In this document: in pieces, positions 31,576 to 44,560 of the stretch
Position numbering within the stretch: position 1 is the first letter of the stretch
Layout of the letters: every line of letters starts with the position of its first letter
Assembly: GCF_033807715.1 (NCBI RefSeq)
Contig: NC_084599.1
Coordinates: 7,701,125 to 7,765,124, forward strand
Direction: 5' to 3'
DNA: 64,000 bases
From: Cololabis saira
Taxonomy: Eukaryota > Chordata > Actinopteri > Beloniformes > Belonidae
Made by a program: the position numbers and the translations under genes
The notes under the pieces: model-generated
Databases searched by the model: none
Told to the model about the DNA's origin: nothing
The model's input: only the letters and a program-made list of their open reading frames with translations

Positions 31576-33700
31576 ATCCCAGGACGTTCCCAAGGTGTTC
31601 AAAAGATGTTTCCAGGACGTTCCCATGGCGTTCCTTGGACGTTCCCAGGGCGTTCCTGGGACGTTTCAAGGGTTTTCCCAGGTTGTTCCCAAGGCATTCC
31701 CAGGGCGTTCCCAAGACATTCCCAAGGCGTTCCAAGGACATTCCCAGGACGTTCCCATAGCATTCCCAGGTCGTTCTCGAGGCATTCTTAGGGCGTTCCC
31801 AAGACATTCCCAGGACGTTCCCAGGGTGTTCCCAAGGCGTTTCAAGGACGTTCCCAGGACGTTCCCATGGCATTCCCAGGGCGTTTCTGGGACGTTCCTG
31901 GGACATTCACAGGGCGTTCCCAGGGTGTTCCCAGAACGTTCCCGAGGCATTCCCAGGGCGTTCCCAGGATGTTCCCAAGACGTTCCCTAAGCATTCCCAG
32001 GATGTTCCCAAAGCATTCCCAGGGCGCTCCAAGGACGTTCCCAGGATGTTCCCATGGCATTTCCAGGGCGTTCCTGGGACGTTCCTGGGACGTTCCCTGG
32101 GTGTTCCAAGGGCGTTCCCAAGACATTCCCAGGATGTTCCTAAGACGTTTCCTAAGCATTCCCAGGACGTTCCCAAAGCATTCCCAGGGCTTTCCCAAGA
32201 CGTTCCTTGGACGTTCCCAGGGCATTCCCAGGGAGTTTCCATGGCATTCCCAGGGTCGTTCCTGGGACGTTGCCAAAGCATTCCCAGGGCATTCCCAAGG
32301 CGTTCCAAGGACGTTCCCAGGGTGTTCCAAGGGTGTTCCCAAGACATTCCCAGGACGTTCCCAGGATGTTCCCAAGACGTTTCCTGAGCATTCCCAGGGT
32401 GTTCCCAAAGCATTCCCAGGGCTTTCCCAAGGCGTTCCAAGGACGTTCCCGGGACGTTCCCATGGCATTCCGAGGGTTTCCCAGGGCGTTCCCAAGGCAT
32501 TCCAAGGATGTTCCCAGGACGTTCGCATGGCATTCCCAGGGTGTTCCCGAGGCATTCCCAGGGAGTTTCAATGGCATTCCCAGGGTCGTTCCTGTGACGT
32601 TGCCAAAGCATTACCAGGGCGTTCCCAAGGCGTTCCAAGGACGTTCCCAGGGTGTTCCAAGGGCGTTCCCAAGGACCTTCCCGGGACGTTCCCATGGCAT
32701 TCCCAGGGTTTCCCAGGGCGTTCCCAAGGCATTCCAAGGATGTTCCCAGGACGTTCCCATGGCATTCCCAGGGCGTTCCTGGGACGTTCCCAGAATGTTC
32801 CCAAGGCGTTCCAAGGACGTTCCCAGGACGTTCCCATGGCATTCCCAGGGCGTTCCTGGGACGTTCCCAGAGTGTTTCCAGGTCGTTCCCGAGGCGTTTC
32901 CAGGGCGTTCCCAAGGCGTTCCCAGGGTGTTCCTGAGGCATTCCCAGGGAGTTCTCAAGACATTCCCATGACGTTCCCAAGACATTCCCAGGATGTTCCC
33001 AGGGCGTTCACAGGACGTTCCCAGGGCGTTCCCAAGGCGTTCCAAGGACGTTCCCAGGACGTTCCCAGGGCGTTCACAGGACGTTCCCAGGGCGTTCCCA
33101 AGACATTCCCATGACGTTCCCAAGACATTCCCAGGACGTTCCCAGGGCGTTCCTGGGACGTTCCCAGGGCGTTCCCAGAACGTTCCCAGGTCGTTCCAGA
33201 GGCATTCCCAGGACGTTCCCAGGATGTTCCCAAGACGTTCCCTAAGCATTCCCAGGATGTTCCCAAAGCATTCCCAGGGCGTTCCCAGGACGTTCCCAGG
33301 GCAATCCGAAGACATTCCCAGGATGTTCCCAAGACGTTCCCTAAGCATTCCCAGGATGTTCCCAAGACGTTCCCTAAGCATTCCCAGGATGTTCCCAAAG
33401 CATTCCCAGGGCGTTCCAAAAGCGCTCCAAGGACGTTCCCAGGACGTTCCCATGGCATTTCCAGGGTGTTCCCAGGGCGTTCCCAAGACATTCCCAAGAC
33501 GTTCCCAGGGCGTTCCCAGGTCTTTCCCGAGGCATTCCCAGGGCGTTCCCAAGACATTCTTAGGAGTTTCCCAGTCATGTTCCCAATACATTCCCTAAGG
33601 ATTACCAAGACGTTCCCAAATCATACCCAGGGCGTTCCCAGGACGTTTCCAGGATTTTCCCAGGGTATTCCCAGGATGTTCCCAGGACGTTCCCAGGACA
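31576..33700. repeat. 11-bp minisatellite, about 193 units, expanded inside a LINE
   Basis: The unit is close to TTCCCAGGACG with variants at positions 5-11 (TTCCCAAGGCG, TTCCCAAGACA, TTCCTGGGACG, TTCCCATGGCA). The 11-base register holds for 2125 bases with only a few 10- or 12-base units. Blocks of units recur in the same order (for example the CTAAGCA-AGGATG-AAAGCA series near 31985, 32151, 33240 and 33331), showing higher-order duplication. Because 11 is not a multiple of 3 and the unit has no stops, long frames exist on both strands. They are not genes. Confidence 0.95.
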
Positions 33701-33815
33701 GCCGAGGAACAGTCCCTCCAGTGTGTCCTGGGCACTCCCCCCCTGAGGGACAAGCCTGGAAGACTTGGCCAGGGAGGCGTCCAGGAGGCATCCATCCAAC
33801 TTCCTCACACCATCC
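33701..33815 (-). mobile_element. LINE ORF2 C-terminal segment (antisense), 5' flank of the 11-bp array
   Basis: The minus strand encodes DASWTPPWPSLPGLS and GGVPRTHWRDC, corresponding to the GRPRTRWRDY region of the same fish LINE. On the + strand GCCGAGGAACAGTCCCTCCA directly follows the last 11-bp unit. Confidence 0.6.
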
Positions 33816-34647
<832 letters not shown>

Positions 34648-34789
34648 CTGAGACCAGCAAAAGATGTTAAATCAATGTTGAATTATGGTCAGAAAGGTGT
34701 AGATTTTTGGTTAAGGTCAATGATTGATTGTGGATCAGTGTTGAATCAACGTATTCTGTCTGTCGCCAACCAGGATCCAACGTGGTTTC

Positions 34790-35698
34790 AAAATGGATTT
34801 AATGTTTCTGCCTAAACATATTTATAATATGCCCTATAAACCCTTACTACTCTATAAACCCTCGCGGACCCTGAACTCCTCCGTCACCGGCCTTTTAATC
34901 ATTCCCAAAGTTAGAACCATAACCATGAGGCTTCATTTCACTACTTCGGCCCACGTCTGTGGAACAGCCTGCTGGAGAACCTCAGGGCTGCAGAGACTGT
35001 TGATGCTTTTAAAAGCAGGTTAAGACTCACCTTTTTAAATTGGCTTTTAGCTGATTCCTTTTAGTTTTTCTTGTAAACCCTTGCTTTAACTAGCTGTCCT
35101 TGTTGTGTAACCCAGGTTTTATGGTTTTAAGTTGTTCTTATGTTTGTTTTAGCAGGTCTTGCTTTCTAGACCTACTTTTAGGATGTTATGTTGTACTTTT
35201 AAACTCTTTTAGTGTGTATTTTAACCTCATAGCCTATCTTATCCTGCTTTCTTGTAGCTTTTATCTCCAGTGTTTCCTCATGGGGAGCTTCCATGCTGGG
35301 AGTGACTCTGGCCTGCAGGGGGTCGTCCTGGGGGTGGTTCTGGCCTGGATGGTTTTGGAGCTCTGCACCACGGCTTTACCGCTGTGATGTGGACTCCTCT
35401 ATCCGTCCGGGCCGGGATAGTCACTGTGCGGGCCCCCCTTGTAGCTGCGGGTTATGAGACCTCCTGGCGTGGATGGCTCTCTGATACCATTTCCTCACCT
35501 GGATCCTCAGTGCTCAGCCATGTCCACACCCATATTTATATAGATGCGTGTGTCTGCGGGTGGGGGCATTGATAAGTTTTATCAATTTTATTTATTTTTT
35601 TATTTTTTGTTTGTTTAACGTTTTTATGTAAAGCACTTTGTGTTGCATTTTATATATGCATGAAAAGCACTATATAAATAAAGATTGATTTGATTTGA
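34790..35698 (+). mobile_element. L2-like LINE 3' fragment with tail
   Basis: YKPSRTLNSS, LIIPKVR and, after frame changes, GPRLWNSLLENLRAAETVDA and FKSRL give the C-terminal region of L2 ORF2. The long 3' UTR ends GCACTTTGTGTTGCATTTTA, CTATATAAATAAAG and (ATTTG)n, matching the L2 end at 20820-20890. It is 5' truncated and frameshifted. Confidence 0.7.
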
Positions 35699-36420
35699 TA
35701 TTTCAACGTTGATTCACTCATTTTGCTATCAGGGCAGGGAAAGGGAGTAATGCTCCAAAACCAGAAACCGGTGTGAGGGGCTTTTGTTGCAACAGGACCA
35801 TTCTGGTCCAACAGTTACAAGTGCTGGACCAGAACGGTCTTTACTTTGTCACTATGTTTGTGTCCAACGCAGCGGTGGCTGGAATCGTTCTGACATGAAT
35901 GACGTGTGAGATGTTTCAAAGCTTTGCTCCTCTCTCTCCTGGTTAGAGCTCCTGCCTGATTGTGTAAACCGAGAGTGCTGTGGCCCCCGTCTGCTGCAGG
36001 TAAGTACCAAGTACACATGTGCTGGTCCGTTCCTGCTTAAACATCAGTGTGTGTGTAGGAGAGAGCGCGTGCGTGGCTGTCGTGCACATGCGTCGTCCGT
36101 GCACCTGGGCCCAGGAGTGTGCTGGTTGTTTGAAAATTTAACCCAAATCATCAGAAGCTTTTAGTTTCAGCGCGAGCAAAACCTCTGTTCAGCACTTCTG
36201 GCACACCTGCAGGATAAACAGGATCAAGACTTTTTTTCCCCTCATTTTTCAAATAGTATTTTAAGCAAAGAACCCCCCCCCCCCCCCTCCAAAAAAAAGA
36301 AAGTGTAGTAGGGCTACAGTGGACTCGCCTGCACGGCTCGGAGCGCCTCGCCTCCCTCCTCCGGCTGCCGTTCCCTCTCTTCCCTGTTTCCCCCCTCACA
36401 TTCTTTCCTTCAGAGAAAGC
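35699..36420. other. Intergenic, no gene seen
   Basis: A short inverted pair around 35802-35840 (GACCATTCTGGTCCA and TGGACCAGAACGGTC) and a C-run at about 36271-36287 are the only structures noted. Confidence 0.4.
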
Positions 36421-37110
36421 GGGCTACGCATTAATGAGTCAATGTGGAGCTGTATTATGTTTAATTAGGTAGTTTATATAATGAGGTGTTCATTTCTAAT
36501 GGAGGGACATGCTGTGAGCAGCACATCTGCAAGAATAACTCAGGCAATCAGCAGCACGAGGACCCATGGAACTGCAAATGAGACTTACTTACTCAGAAAT
36601 GAATTATGTCTCAGTGCCTTTCCCAAAGCCCATTAATTAAATCCACTGGCATCAAGGTCTTTTTCTTAATTTCATGTACCATTAGCATAATAAACACAAT
36701 TTGAGTTAGCACAATGTGATCAGTTTAATGGATGCTATTTATTTTGCTTTATTATTTAAAGCTCTGGTAATGGGGGGAGAAACATAAATATATCTCTATG
36801 AAAAACTCCCATCAGGGCCTGGCGTCGACACAGATGCTCCTTTCAGCGGCTGCTGCCCCTCCGAGTGCAGCAAAGCTACAAGATTGTGGTTCAGTTTCAC
36901 ATTTATGGGCCTGGGGTCTTGTATGTCACGGTCTCCCTCCTCTTAAGGTTTAACTTCTCCACCTTTTTCTTTTCAGGATTCAACTGTATCTTTTTTTTTT
37001 CTCCAGTTAAACAAAAACCTGAATTTGGAGGCAGTTATGCGCACGGGAGGTGCAGTCTACAGCAGCAGGAATCCATGCACCTTCATTAAAACAATACAAG
37101 GACTTAATGT
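36420..37110. promoter_or_regulatory. Candidate conserved non-coding element D
   Basis: Repeat-free AT-rich block with TGTTTAATTAGGTAG, CCCATTAATTAAATCC, CATTAGCATAATAAAC and CTTTATTATTTAAAG. Stops occur in all frames and no splice structure is seen. It resembles developmental enhancer DNA, but that is inference. Confidence 0.3.
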
Positions 37111-38920
37111 ATGGCAGCGAATTTGTTCTGACCTTAAAGGGAAGCCCTTGAGGTGAGATATGATTAGCTTTATTGTTGAGGACAGGTACATCATTATCTC
37201 AATGTACCTCGGCCATTGCCAAGTTCCAGAGCCATGCTCCATCGTCTGACTCAGGCACTGGCACAAGACGTAATCTCTCCTTAGGAGCAGAAATGCACTT
37301 AATCATCTACTCAAGTTTCAGGGACTGCCCCCGAGTGCTCTCCGTCTACCAGGACTACGCCGGCCGCTCGGCCCAAGTCTGCAGCAGCCTTCTAAGCTCC
37401 CAAATTAATTGTCTAATGGCATCGGAGGTATGGAGTGTCCTACTTTACCAGGACGGAGCAATAATTTAAACTGTGCTAGGTGAGGACAAGAAGAAGTTGT
37501 ATTTCAGTGTTTTCCTCCCCCCCCCCCGTTGGATAGAATACATCTTTTATTGCCCCAAATACCGCCGAGCCTCCTCCCCCACCCCACTCTGGCATTCAGG
37601 AGTTCATTAGACATCGCAGTGCCTCGAAGAGAAAGGAATTACAAGAAGCAGTTTTCCTGTGGTCCTGCAGAAAGCCGGTCGGGCACGATGCAACGTGCAC
37701 TGCGGAGCAGACACACCAGACGCTGCCAGACTGCACGTCACCAGAACAACCTGACGTGCAAGGATGTAAAGACAGGCCGGTGCTTCGAGGAGTACAGAAG
37801 ACTTTAAAGTAGGCTCTAATTTTGGGCAATTTAAGTGACCAAAAGTCAGGCCTTTACTTCGGCATACCTCATCTTAATAGACATGAAAGTGGAGGGGATG
37901 AAGAAGAATGGCTCCATGTGTCAAGTGTTGAGTGAAAAACACATGACACCAAAACCCATTAGTGTCCTCCTGAGAGACAATGCCCAGAAGTCTCCCTCCG
38001 CCTCTCTCCAGACTCTGGGTGCTGTTTCTGACAAAAGCAGCTCTTTCTGCTGCAGATAAAAGGCCCCGCGATTAGCCCAGGGGTTGAACTGTGCTGCTCT
38101 GCAGCCTCACTCTCGCTCCTTTCTCTTTGGGAAAATGAGAACTTGAGATGATGTCAAGCTGTGGTGTAATGAAAGTGATTGTTTTTCTGCAACAGATCTT
38201 GAAAAGTCATTCAATTATCTTTTTGCTGGAAAAAAAAGAGCTTTGCCTCAAAATGATGCTTCCAAAACGGACGCTCAGAAACTTTGTAGACGGAGGAGGA
38301 GTTGTTTTAATACCACATTTAGTTAGAATTATCACATTTCTTCATGAAATGAGTCTAGATTTTGTTTGTCGTACTGTTTCTGTTGAGTATAATTTGTATT
38401 TTTTAAATAAAAAATATTCTTTCCAAAACTAAAAATGCTACTTTTTAAAACTAGAACAAATCATTAAGAGCTAATAAACAAGATAATTAATTAAAGCTGC
38501 ACAAAAGTATGGCTGACCAGGAGTGACAGGAAAATGGCAACACGATAGTTTCATAATAATTTATAAATTAGGAAACAAATACATACATTACTAAATTAGA
38601 CTGCAAATTAGTTGATAGATATATAAATAAATGGTCTAATTCCTAAAGCGTTTTCTTATTAAACATTTTAATACGTTTTTATAAAAGGACTCATGCCATT
38701 AATAAATTAACTATCAAATCATGTACATTTAAAATCTTTTAAGAAAACCAATGATCAAATAGAAAAATTAATGACTGAATTTGAAGATGTATTTAGCTCT
38801 ACTTTTCCTATTCAGGCGTTTAAAAACATAACTGTTCTCCATCTGCATTTTCTTCTCCCTTCTCCGTCTCCATCGTGCAATGGCACAATAAATACACTGA
38901 GGTCCTGTCCCAATACTCGC
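37111..38920. other. Intergenic, no gene seen
   Basis: 37111-37480 is low-repeat and could extend the candidate regulatory block. 38440-38770 is very AT-rich. Short frames show no family motif. Confidence 0.4.
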
Positions 38921-38924
38921 ACTT

Positions 38925-39130
38925 CCACCCTCGCGCCCCTCATTTGCTGCTTCCCGATGATGGGTGCGAGCATGGGCGTGGTAGTGGGGGGAAAAGTGGA
39001 CCTGACTACCCAGGGCCCGAGTAGAGAGAGGGGCCCATGAAAATCCTGATTTTTTTTTTTTTTTTTTTTTTATTGTGATGTTTTTATTTCGAATGAATTG
39101 GGCCCTCCAATTAATTGGTGTCATAATTTA
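38925..39130. mobile_element. GGGCCC-rich DNA transposon end (hAT-like?)
   Basis: GACTACCCAGGGCCCGAGTA, GAGAGGGGCCCATGA, a T-run and TGAATTGGGCCCTCC resemble the GGGGCCC-rich ends of fish hAT elements. Similar words occur at 40792-40835 and 61885-61935. Boundaries are not determined. Confidence 0.35.
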
Positions 39131-39591
39131 TTTCAAATATATTGATAACATTAAATGAGAGAATGAACTTAATGTCACAGTTCTCCCAACATATTAGACA
39201 TTCTGGGGCCCCCCTCTTGAAGATGCAAAATGGTTTAGTCCGCCCGACAGCGACCGGCAACAGGTCAGTGCGCCCAGATCAGACACCTGTGTGCAGGACA
39301 TCATGCTGCCCAAAAAACATAAATCGGGCTATCAGAAAAAGAAAGAGAGGAAACAAAAAGAAAGACGGCAGAACGAGGGGAGGCAGCTGCTGACTGCTTT
39401 CTTTCCCAAAGGTGAACCAAAGGTTAGCTTGTCATGCAAAGTCCAATTAAAGTTAACATAGTCCACTTCAGACAGCTGCTGCTTATACAGGCCCGGTTCT
39501 ACGAGGGTGCATCAGCATTGCAGCCTCAGTTTATGTGTTTCAATGCTCAGTTGAAAAGACGAAAAGAAAACTGACAAATGTGCGCCCGTTA

Positions 39592-39732
39592 AGCCTCATT
39601 TATGGTTCCGCGTTAAATCAACGGCGTAGCCTACGGCGTAGGGTACGCGGCGACGCGCACCGTACGTTCGCATCCCCGCGTATCCTACACCGTAAGATCT
39701 GCGTTGGTGCAACGCGGAACCATAAATCAGCC
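39592..39732. mobile_element. Small palindromic MITE (ATTTATGGTTCCGCGTT ends), copy A
   Basis: The left ATTTATGGTTCCGCGTTAAAT and right AACGCGGAACCATAAATCAG are inverted repeats, with GGCGTAG and TACGCGG words between them. The same family occurs at 50735-50865 and 62082-62177. Confidence 0.65.
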
Positions 39733-39838
39733 GGTTTACGTCACTTTTATCTGCAAGACGCTGCTCTGCTGCTCCGTTAACACAAAGTAACGATGGATAT
39801 TCAGAAGTGATTCAAGCACAACCACGCCAGCAAGTTTA

Positions 39839-40182
39839 CAGGACTGTCTCAGAAAATTAGAATATTGTGATAAAGTCCTTTTATTTTCTGTAATGCAATT
39901 TAAAAAAAAAATAAAAATGTCATACATTCTGGATTCATTACAAATCAACTGAGATATTGCAAGCCTTTTATTATTTTAATATTGCTGATTATGGTTTACA
40001 GTTTAAGATTAAGATTCCCAGAATATTCTAATTTTTTGAGATAGGATATTTGAGTTTTCTTAAGCTGTAAGCCATGATCAGCAATATTAAAATAATAAAA
40101 GGCTTGCAATATTTCAGTTGATTTTTAATGAATCCAGAATGTATGACATTTTTGTTTTTGTAATTGCATTACAGAAAATAAA
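39839..40182. mobile_element. Palindromic mariner-like MITE, copy A (3' truncated)
   Basis: The left end CAGGACTGTCTCAGAAAATT and the interior (GAATATTGTGATAAAG, GCAAGCCTTTTATTATTTTA and its complement) match the complete copy at 51201-51568. The right terminus is missing after GAAAATAAA. Confidence 0.7.
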
Positions 40183-40734
40183 ATGAAACCCCGTGCTGAG
40201 ATTCAATGAATGATCCATCTAGCAATATTGCTGCTGCATATATCAACATGTAATAACATACCAATATCACTGTAGGCTCAAGTGCACACTAGTAATATAT
40301 TAATTGAGCAATAACGCAATTTCTTATTTTTGTCTGGTAAAAAGCCTTAGCATTGCGGTGCAGTGCTGTGCTTAAAAGCTATTGTCAATGTTCAATAAAT
40401 TCATGATGTTACCAAAGCCCATAAATAATCATGTTAAATAACTGTGATCTCACTATCAATCAAAAATGATTGTGATTGTGATTTTTGCCACAAATAGATA
40501 GATAGAGAGAGAAAGAGATAGGTCTGGGTGGTGAGAACATAGAAAAACAATTAGCTATTCTTCTCAATCTGGCTGAAAAATGGCTCAAAACATTTTTGCC
40601 TCTGCAACTTATTGCAGCCAGATGTAGCCCAGATGTAGCCTAATGTTTTGGGTATTTGAGCACAAGTAGGCCAAATGCATCAATTCAAAACCACTCATCA
40701 ATATAATCTGATCTGATTGTAGTTGATTGTAGTA

Positions 40735-40770
40735 CACCCCCCCCCCCCCCCCCCTTTTTTTTTTTTTTCT
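40735..40770. repeat. Poly-C/poly-T tract
   Basis: About 18 C residues followed by 15 T residues precede CTCACGCGCCTCGCG. Confidence 0.9.
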
Positions 40771-40967
40771 CACGCGCCTCGCGGGCATGGATAGGGGCCC
40801 ACTGACATTGAGAGTGTACAGGGCCCAGAATTTGGTGCTACACCCCTGGGTGCGAGTGCGTAGGGTGGCCCATTTCTCCAGATACACACTTCGTAGCCTG
40901 CATCCACGCAGACTTCAGCGAAGAATATTGACCATAATTATTTGCGGTATCGGCCAAAACTGCAGAA

Positions 40968-41005
40968 AAATGACTGCGTCTGCATTTGTGCAGACGCAGT
41001 CATTT
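40968..41005. repeat. Perfect 17-bp inverted repeat, 4-base loop
   Basis: AAATGACTGCGTCTGCA (40968-40984) and its exact complement (40989-41005) flank TTTG. It could fold into a stable hairpin in DNA or RNA and may be the end of a small palindromic element. Confidence 0.8.
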
Positions 41006-41506
41006 AAGTGAAAGTGTTGAAATATTTAACTTTTTCTTCAGCTTTATGTGTAAATACCATCAAAGTTTTGTTTGTTACTTGGGAAGAAGCATAAATATCT
41101 GATATCTGAAGGCGTATCACAACCACAACAGACCTGAGACTTGGACTGGTCATCTGAAACCGTGAAACCGCACTTGCGAGCATCTCTGAGGGGAAACACA
41201 GACTGTAGCACGAACAAGCTCGTTATTTCAGGTGGAAACCCGTGTTAATGAGCCTTGATGACTTCCTGACGACTTCCTGACGACTTGTGACTTCCAATGA
41301 AGCAAAATTTCACGATCTGGATGTTTGATTTCACTACATCAGGCGGCAGGCCACTCGAACAAGGACATGTTTTTGCATGAGATTTTAGCAAAAAAAAAAA
41401 AAAACCCTCTCAAATCTCAGGGACTTGTGACGGTTTTAATCTGGTCGACGCATCGATTCATCCACCGTTTTCTGCTGTTTAATCATCAGTGATCGTGTCT
41501 GGTATT

Positions 41507-42115
41507 GGCCGGGTTTCCCAGATCCGACCTCTCTTAAGGATTTAAGAAGGGTCCAAAGAAGGTTTCAACTAAGAAGGTTCCCTAAGATACGGGTGTTTCC
41601 CAGATGACTTCTTAACACCGTTCTTTAGTTTCGCTCTTTCAGAAGCTCTTTGGAGCAGCTGTCCGGTTCTGAAACCAAATCAATCGATGCCAGGCAAATC
41701 GATCACCGATCACTATCAGCGCATTTTCACGCAGCACTGCTACCTAACGCACTAATTCACTGCTGCCTGTGCGTTATAATGAAAAACTAAGATGATAAAT
41801 ATACTTCAATGACCCTTTTTCATGATGAAAACAAGACTGCAACTAAATAAGAAGTAGTCTTGGTAAGAGAATAATGAGGAAATGTATTGTTTTTTTATTA
41901 AATGTGAAAGATGGACGAAAGGAGAAATTGGCCGGGTTTCCCAGATCAGTTAAGTAGTTCTTAACAGCGAAAGACTTCTTTCAAACCTTCTTAAGGAGCC
42001 TGTGAAAGAAAATCGCGTTTCCCAGAGTTGCTCTTAGCTTAAGTATCTCTTTCATTAAGAAGGAAATGAAAGATGCTGCTGACCCAGTCTTTACAACCAT
42101 CTTAGTGAACAAAGA
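41507..42115. mobile_element. Two Harbinger-like fragments
   Basis: GGCCGGGTTTCCCAGATC occurs at 41507 and about 41929, each followed by a TTCTTAA/TTAAGA-rich segment and a second GTTTCCCAGA (41597, 42019). The repeats are in the same orientation and separated by about 420 bases. PIF/Harbinger assignment is tentative. Confidence 0.4.
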
Positions 42116-44275
42116 CTCACAGATCCAGCCGCATCAGGCAAATCAATATCACACCAAGCAATGAGATATTAAAACAATGAACCCCGCACAAGTTTTGATC
42201 TATTTTATACTTTAGATTTATATTGTTTAGCATTTATTGGTGACAGCAAAGGGGGGAAAAAAAGAAAAATAAGGAATAACAAGTGTGTTCCTGTATATGC
42301 TTTATGCATTACGCACAAATAAAACGATCATCATGAATATCATTTATTTGATAATTTGGCTGCTTATATTAAGCTTATATTAAGCTGTTCAGGTATCCTA
42401 TCCAGGTCCACATCTTGTTCCATTTATTGTACTTTTGAAGTAGGTGTGGAGCTGTTACACCAGATTGATCTGGGCTCACAGATCAATCAACCTGTGCAGA
42501 TCAATCATTAGACTGAGAAGAAAAAGGGGGTTAAACACATCGAACATGAGCTAAAACCATTAAAAACATTTATGCATTGTTTGAAATTGACATAAGTATT
42601 AAGACATAAATGTGAGGATATCCAGGCTACTTGTAGCCAACAAGAACAATCACATATACTAATTTAAATAAAATATACTCTGCTGTATCTCCTAATATTC
42701 ACATGCAAGAGTATTAAAAAGAACTTCAGTTACTTCAAAGACAGAAGGTCCTCTCAACCAACCTGGCCATGTTTGACCGCAGCAGGACGTTGATACGGGG
42801 CCTGAGACGATACGGAGGATGCCAGTACCGAAGAAATCTTATGTTTTATTCTTCATCATAATACTGGTTTGTATTTACTTTACTGACAATCAAGGTTGCT
42901 AAAGAAAACACATTGAAAGTTATACAATGATGTTTTCACATATCTTATGTTGTCACATATTCTCTTAACGCCCTTTAAACCAAACCAGAACAAAAAGTGG
43001 TTACTGTCTTTCTGATGTGTGACTGTGATTGAAAACATGCCGTCATTTCCGTGGTGCACCTTGATTGCTGCCTTGCTCCTTTTACCTGACAGATGTGGTG
43101 GGCACACCTGTTAGAATCATTTATGATTTTAAAGCTATATACCAATGCCTGAAACTCCTGAACACCTGAACTCCTTCCTGCAAAATGATCCAGAAAAATA
43201 GGGGGGGGGGGGATCTCCACTTGGCGACTTAATAGTCAGTAGGTCTTGTTAAGACATGGAATAGTAATCTCATCCAAAAAACACTGTAAAATGTATCGGG
43301 TATCTATAAAAAATATAATTGTTGGAGAAAACAAGTCCTAATTCTGCTCTCTTAGGAGACTGCATTTTTCAGATAGGAGGTTTTGCGTTTCAGCAATTCA
43401 GCAAACCTGACTGACCGGAGTCTCTTCTTCTTCTCGGTGGACCTGCACCTGGATTGTCTGCAGTGCTTTTTGACACTCTCCGTTAAGGGTGTTTGACACA
43501 AAAAGGGATGTATGTGGATCAATAGTGGGGTTAGGTGCTTATATTACCCTGAAAGTCCTGCTGGTCATTGAGTGGCGCCATGAGCTCATAGCTAATGACT
43601 GAAGATCGATGGCCAGAAACTTGCCTGTGGTTTGTTGCAGTGTTATGTTTACCATACAGCGGCTGATGGCTGCACCACTGACACTCTTCACCCCAGGGAG
43701 AATAAACAGGCTCTGGAAATACATTTGCTGATAGTGGTTTTAGTTGCTTATTAGATTTTCGGCTACATGTCAAGTCCCTGATTGCATTAGTAAAACAAGA
43801 CAAGTCTATCAGCTGTATGGATACTGAGGAAAATTCCCCAGCATTTACTTTGCACTGTTTTATGTACAGCCCTGATTATGTCGGGGGACGGAGGAGACCA
43901 GTTGCTGAGGTTTTGGGATCAGAATGCATTCCCATTCTTGTCTGATACAGGATTCCAGCAGCTTTTTTGTCTCTTGCTCCTCCAAAAGTGTCTGGAAAGG
44001 TCTGGAGTGCCGGCCATTTCAACACCAGCACCACTTCTGTTATTCTGTTGTAGTGAATGCTGCATGTGTTCAGCATTGCCTTGCTGAAAGTTGCAAGTCC
44101 TTCCCGGAAGTCTAGATGAAACAATGTTTCATTAAAACACATTTATACCGGTTACCTTCCAAGGTTGATGGTTTCACTTTCTCCCAGTTCCACCAACATT
44201 AATACACCCCCATGCCATCAGAGAGAGAAGATTTTGAGATGAGCACTATTTACTATTTATTATGATCCTTTTTTC
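42116..44275. other. Intergenic, no gene seen
   Basis: AT-rich sequence with an 11-12 base G-run at about 43200. 43520-44140 shows overlapping short frames on both strands and may be more of the DNA transposon detected at 44280, but I cannot show it. Confidence 0.35.
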
Positions 44276-44279
44276 CAAT

Positions 44280-44560
44280 ATTGTAGACGTTCAGTTTTTT
44301 GGATAAATCCACATACAGTATGGCTTCCTCTTTGTACGGCAGAGCTTTAACTTGTATAAGTGAACATCGGTGAGCAATGTTCTTGGTGAGTGATTTCTGT
44401 TTCTGAGCCCACGCAGTGATTTCCAGCACAGATTCATGTCTGTTTCCCGCGCAGCGTCACTTAAGGGCCCAGCGATCAGGAGCATCCATTAGTTTTGTTC
44501 AGGGGGGTCAATTTCTGCCCAGCTAAGACTTGTTGACGTGTTGCTGATGAACCTAATTAA
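44280..44560 (-). mobile_element. Tc1-like transposase remnant (antisense)
   Basis: The minus strand frame LLIAGPLSDAARE...LCWKSLRGLRN...RTLLTDVHLYKLKLCRTKRK lines up in order, with frame changes, with the region between the helix-turn-helix and catalytic domain of a common Tc1-like fish transposase. It is heavily decayed. Confidence 0.4.

Noticed and set aside
31867..33114. 415-codon ORF (+) and 357/326-codon ORFs (-) rich in GRSQGVP or WERPGN
   Set aside because: They are readings of a stop-free 11-bp tandem repeat that is open in several frames. There is no start context, splice structure or domain.
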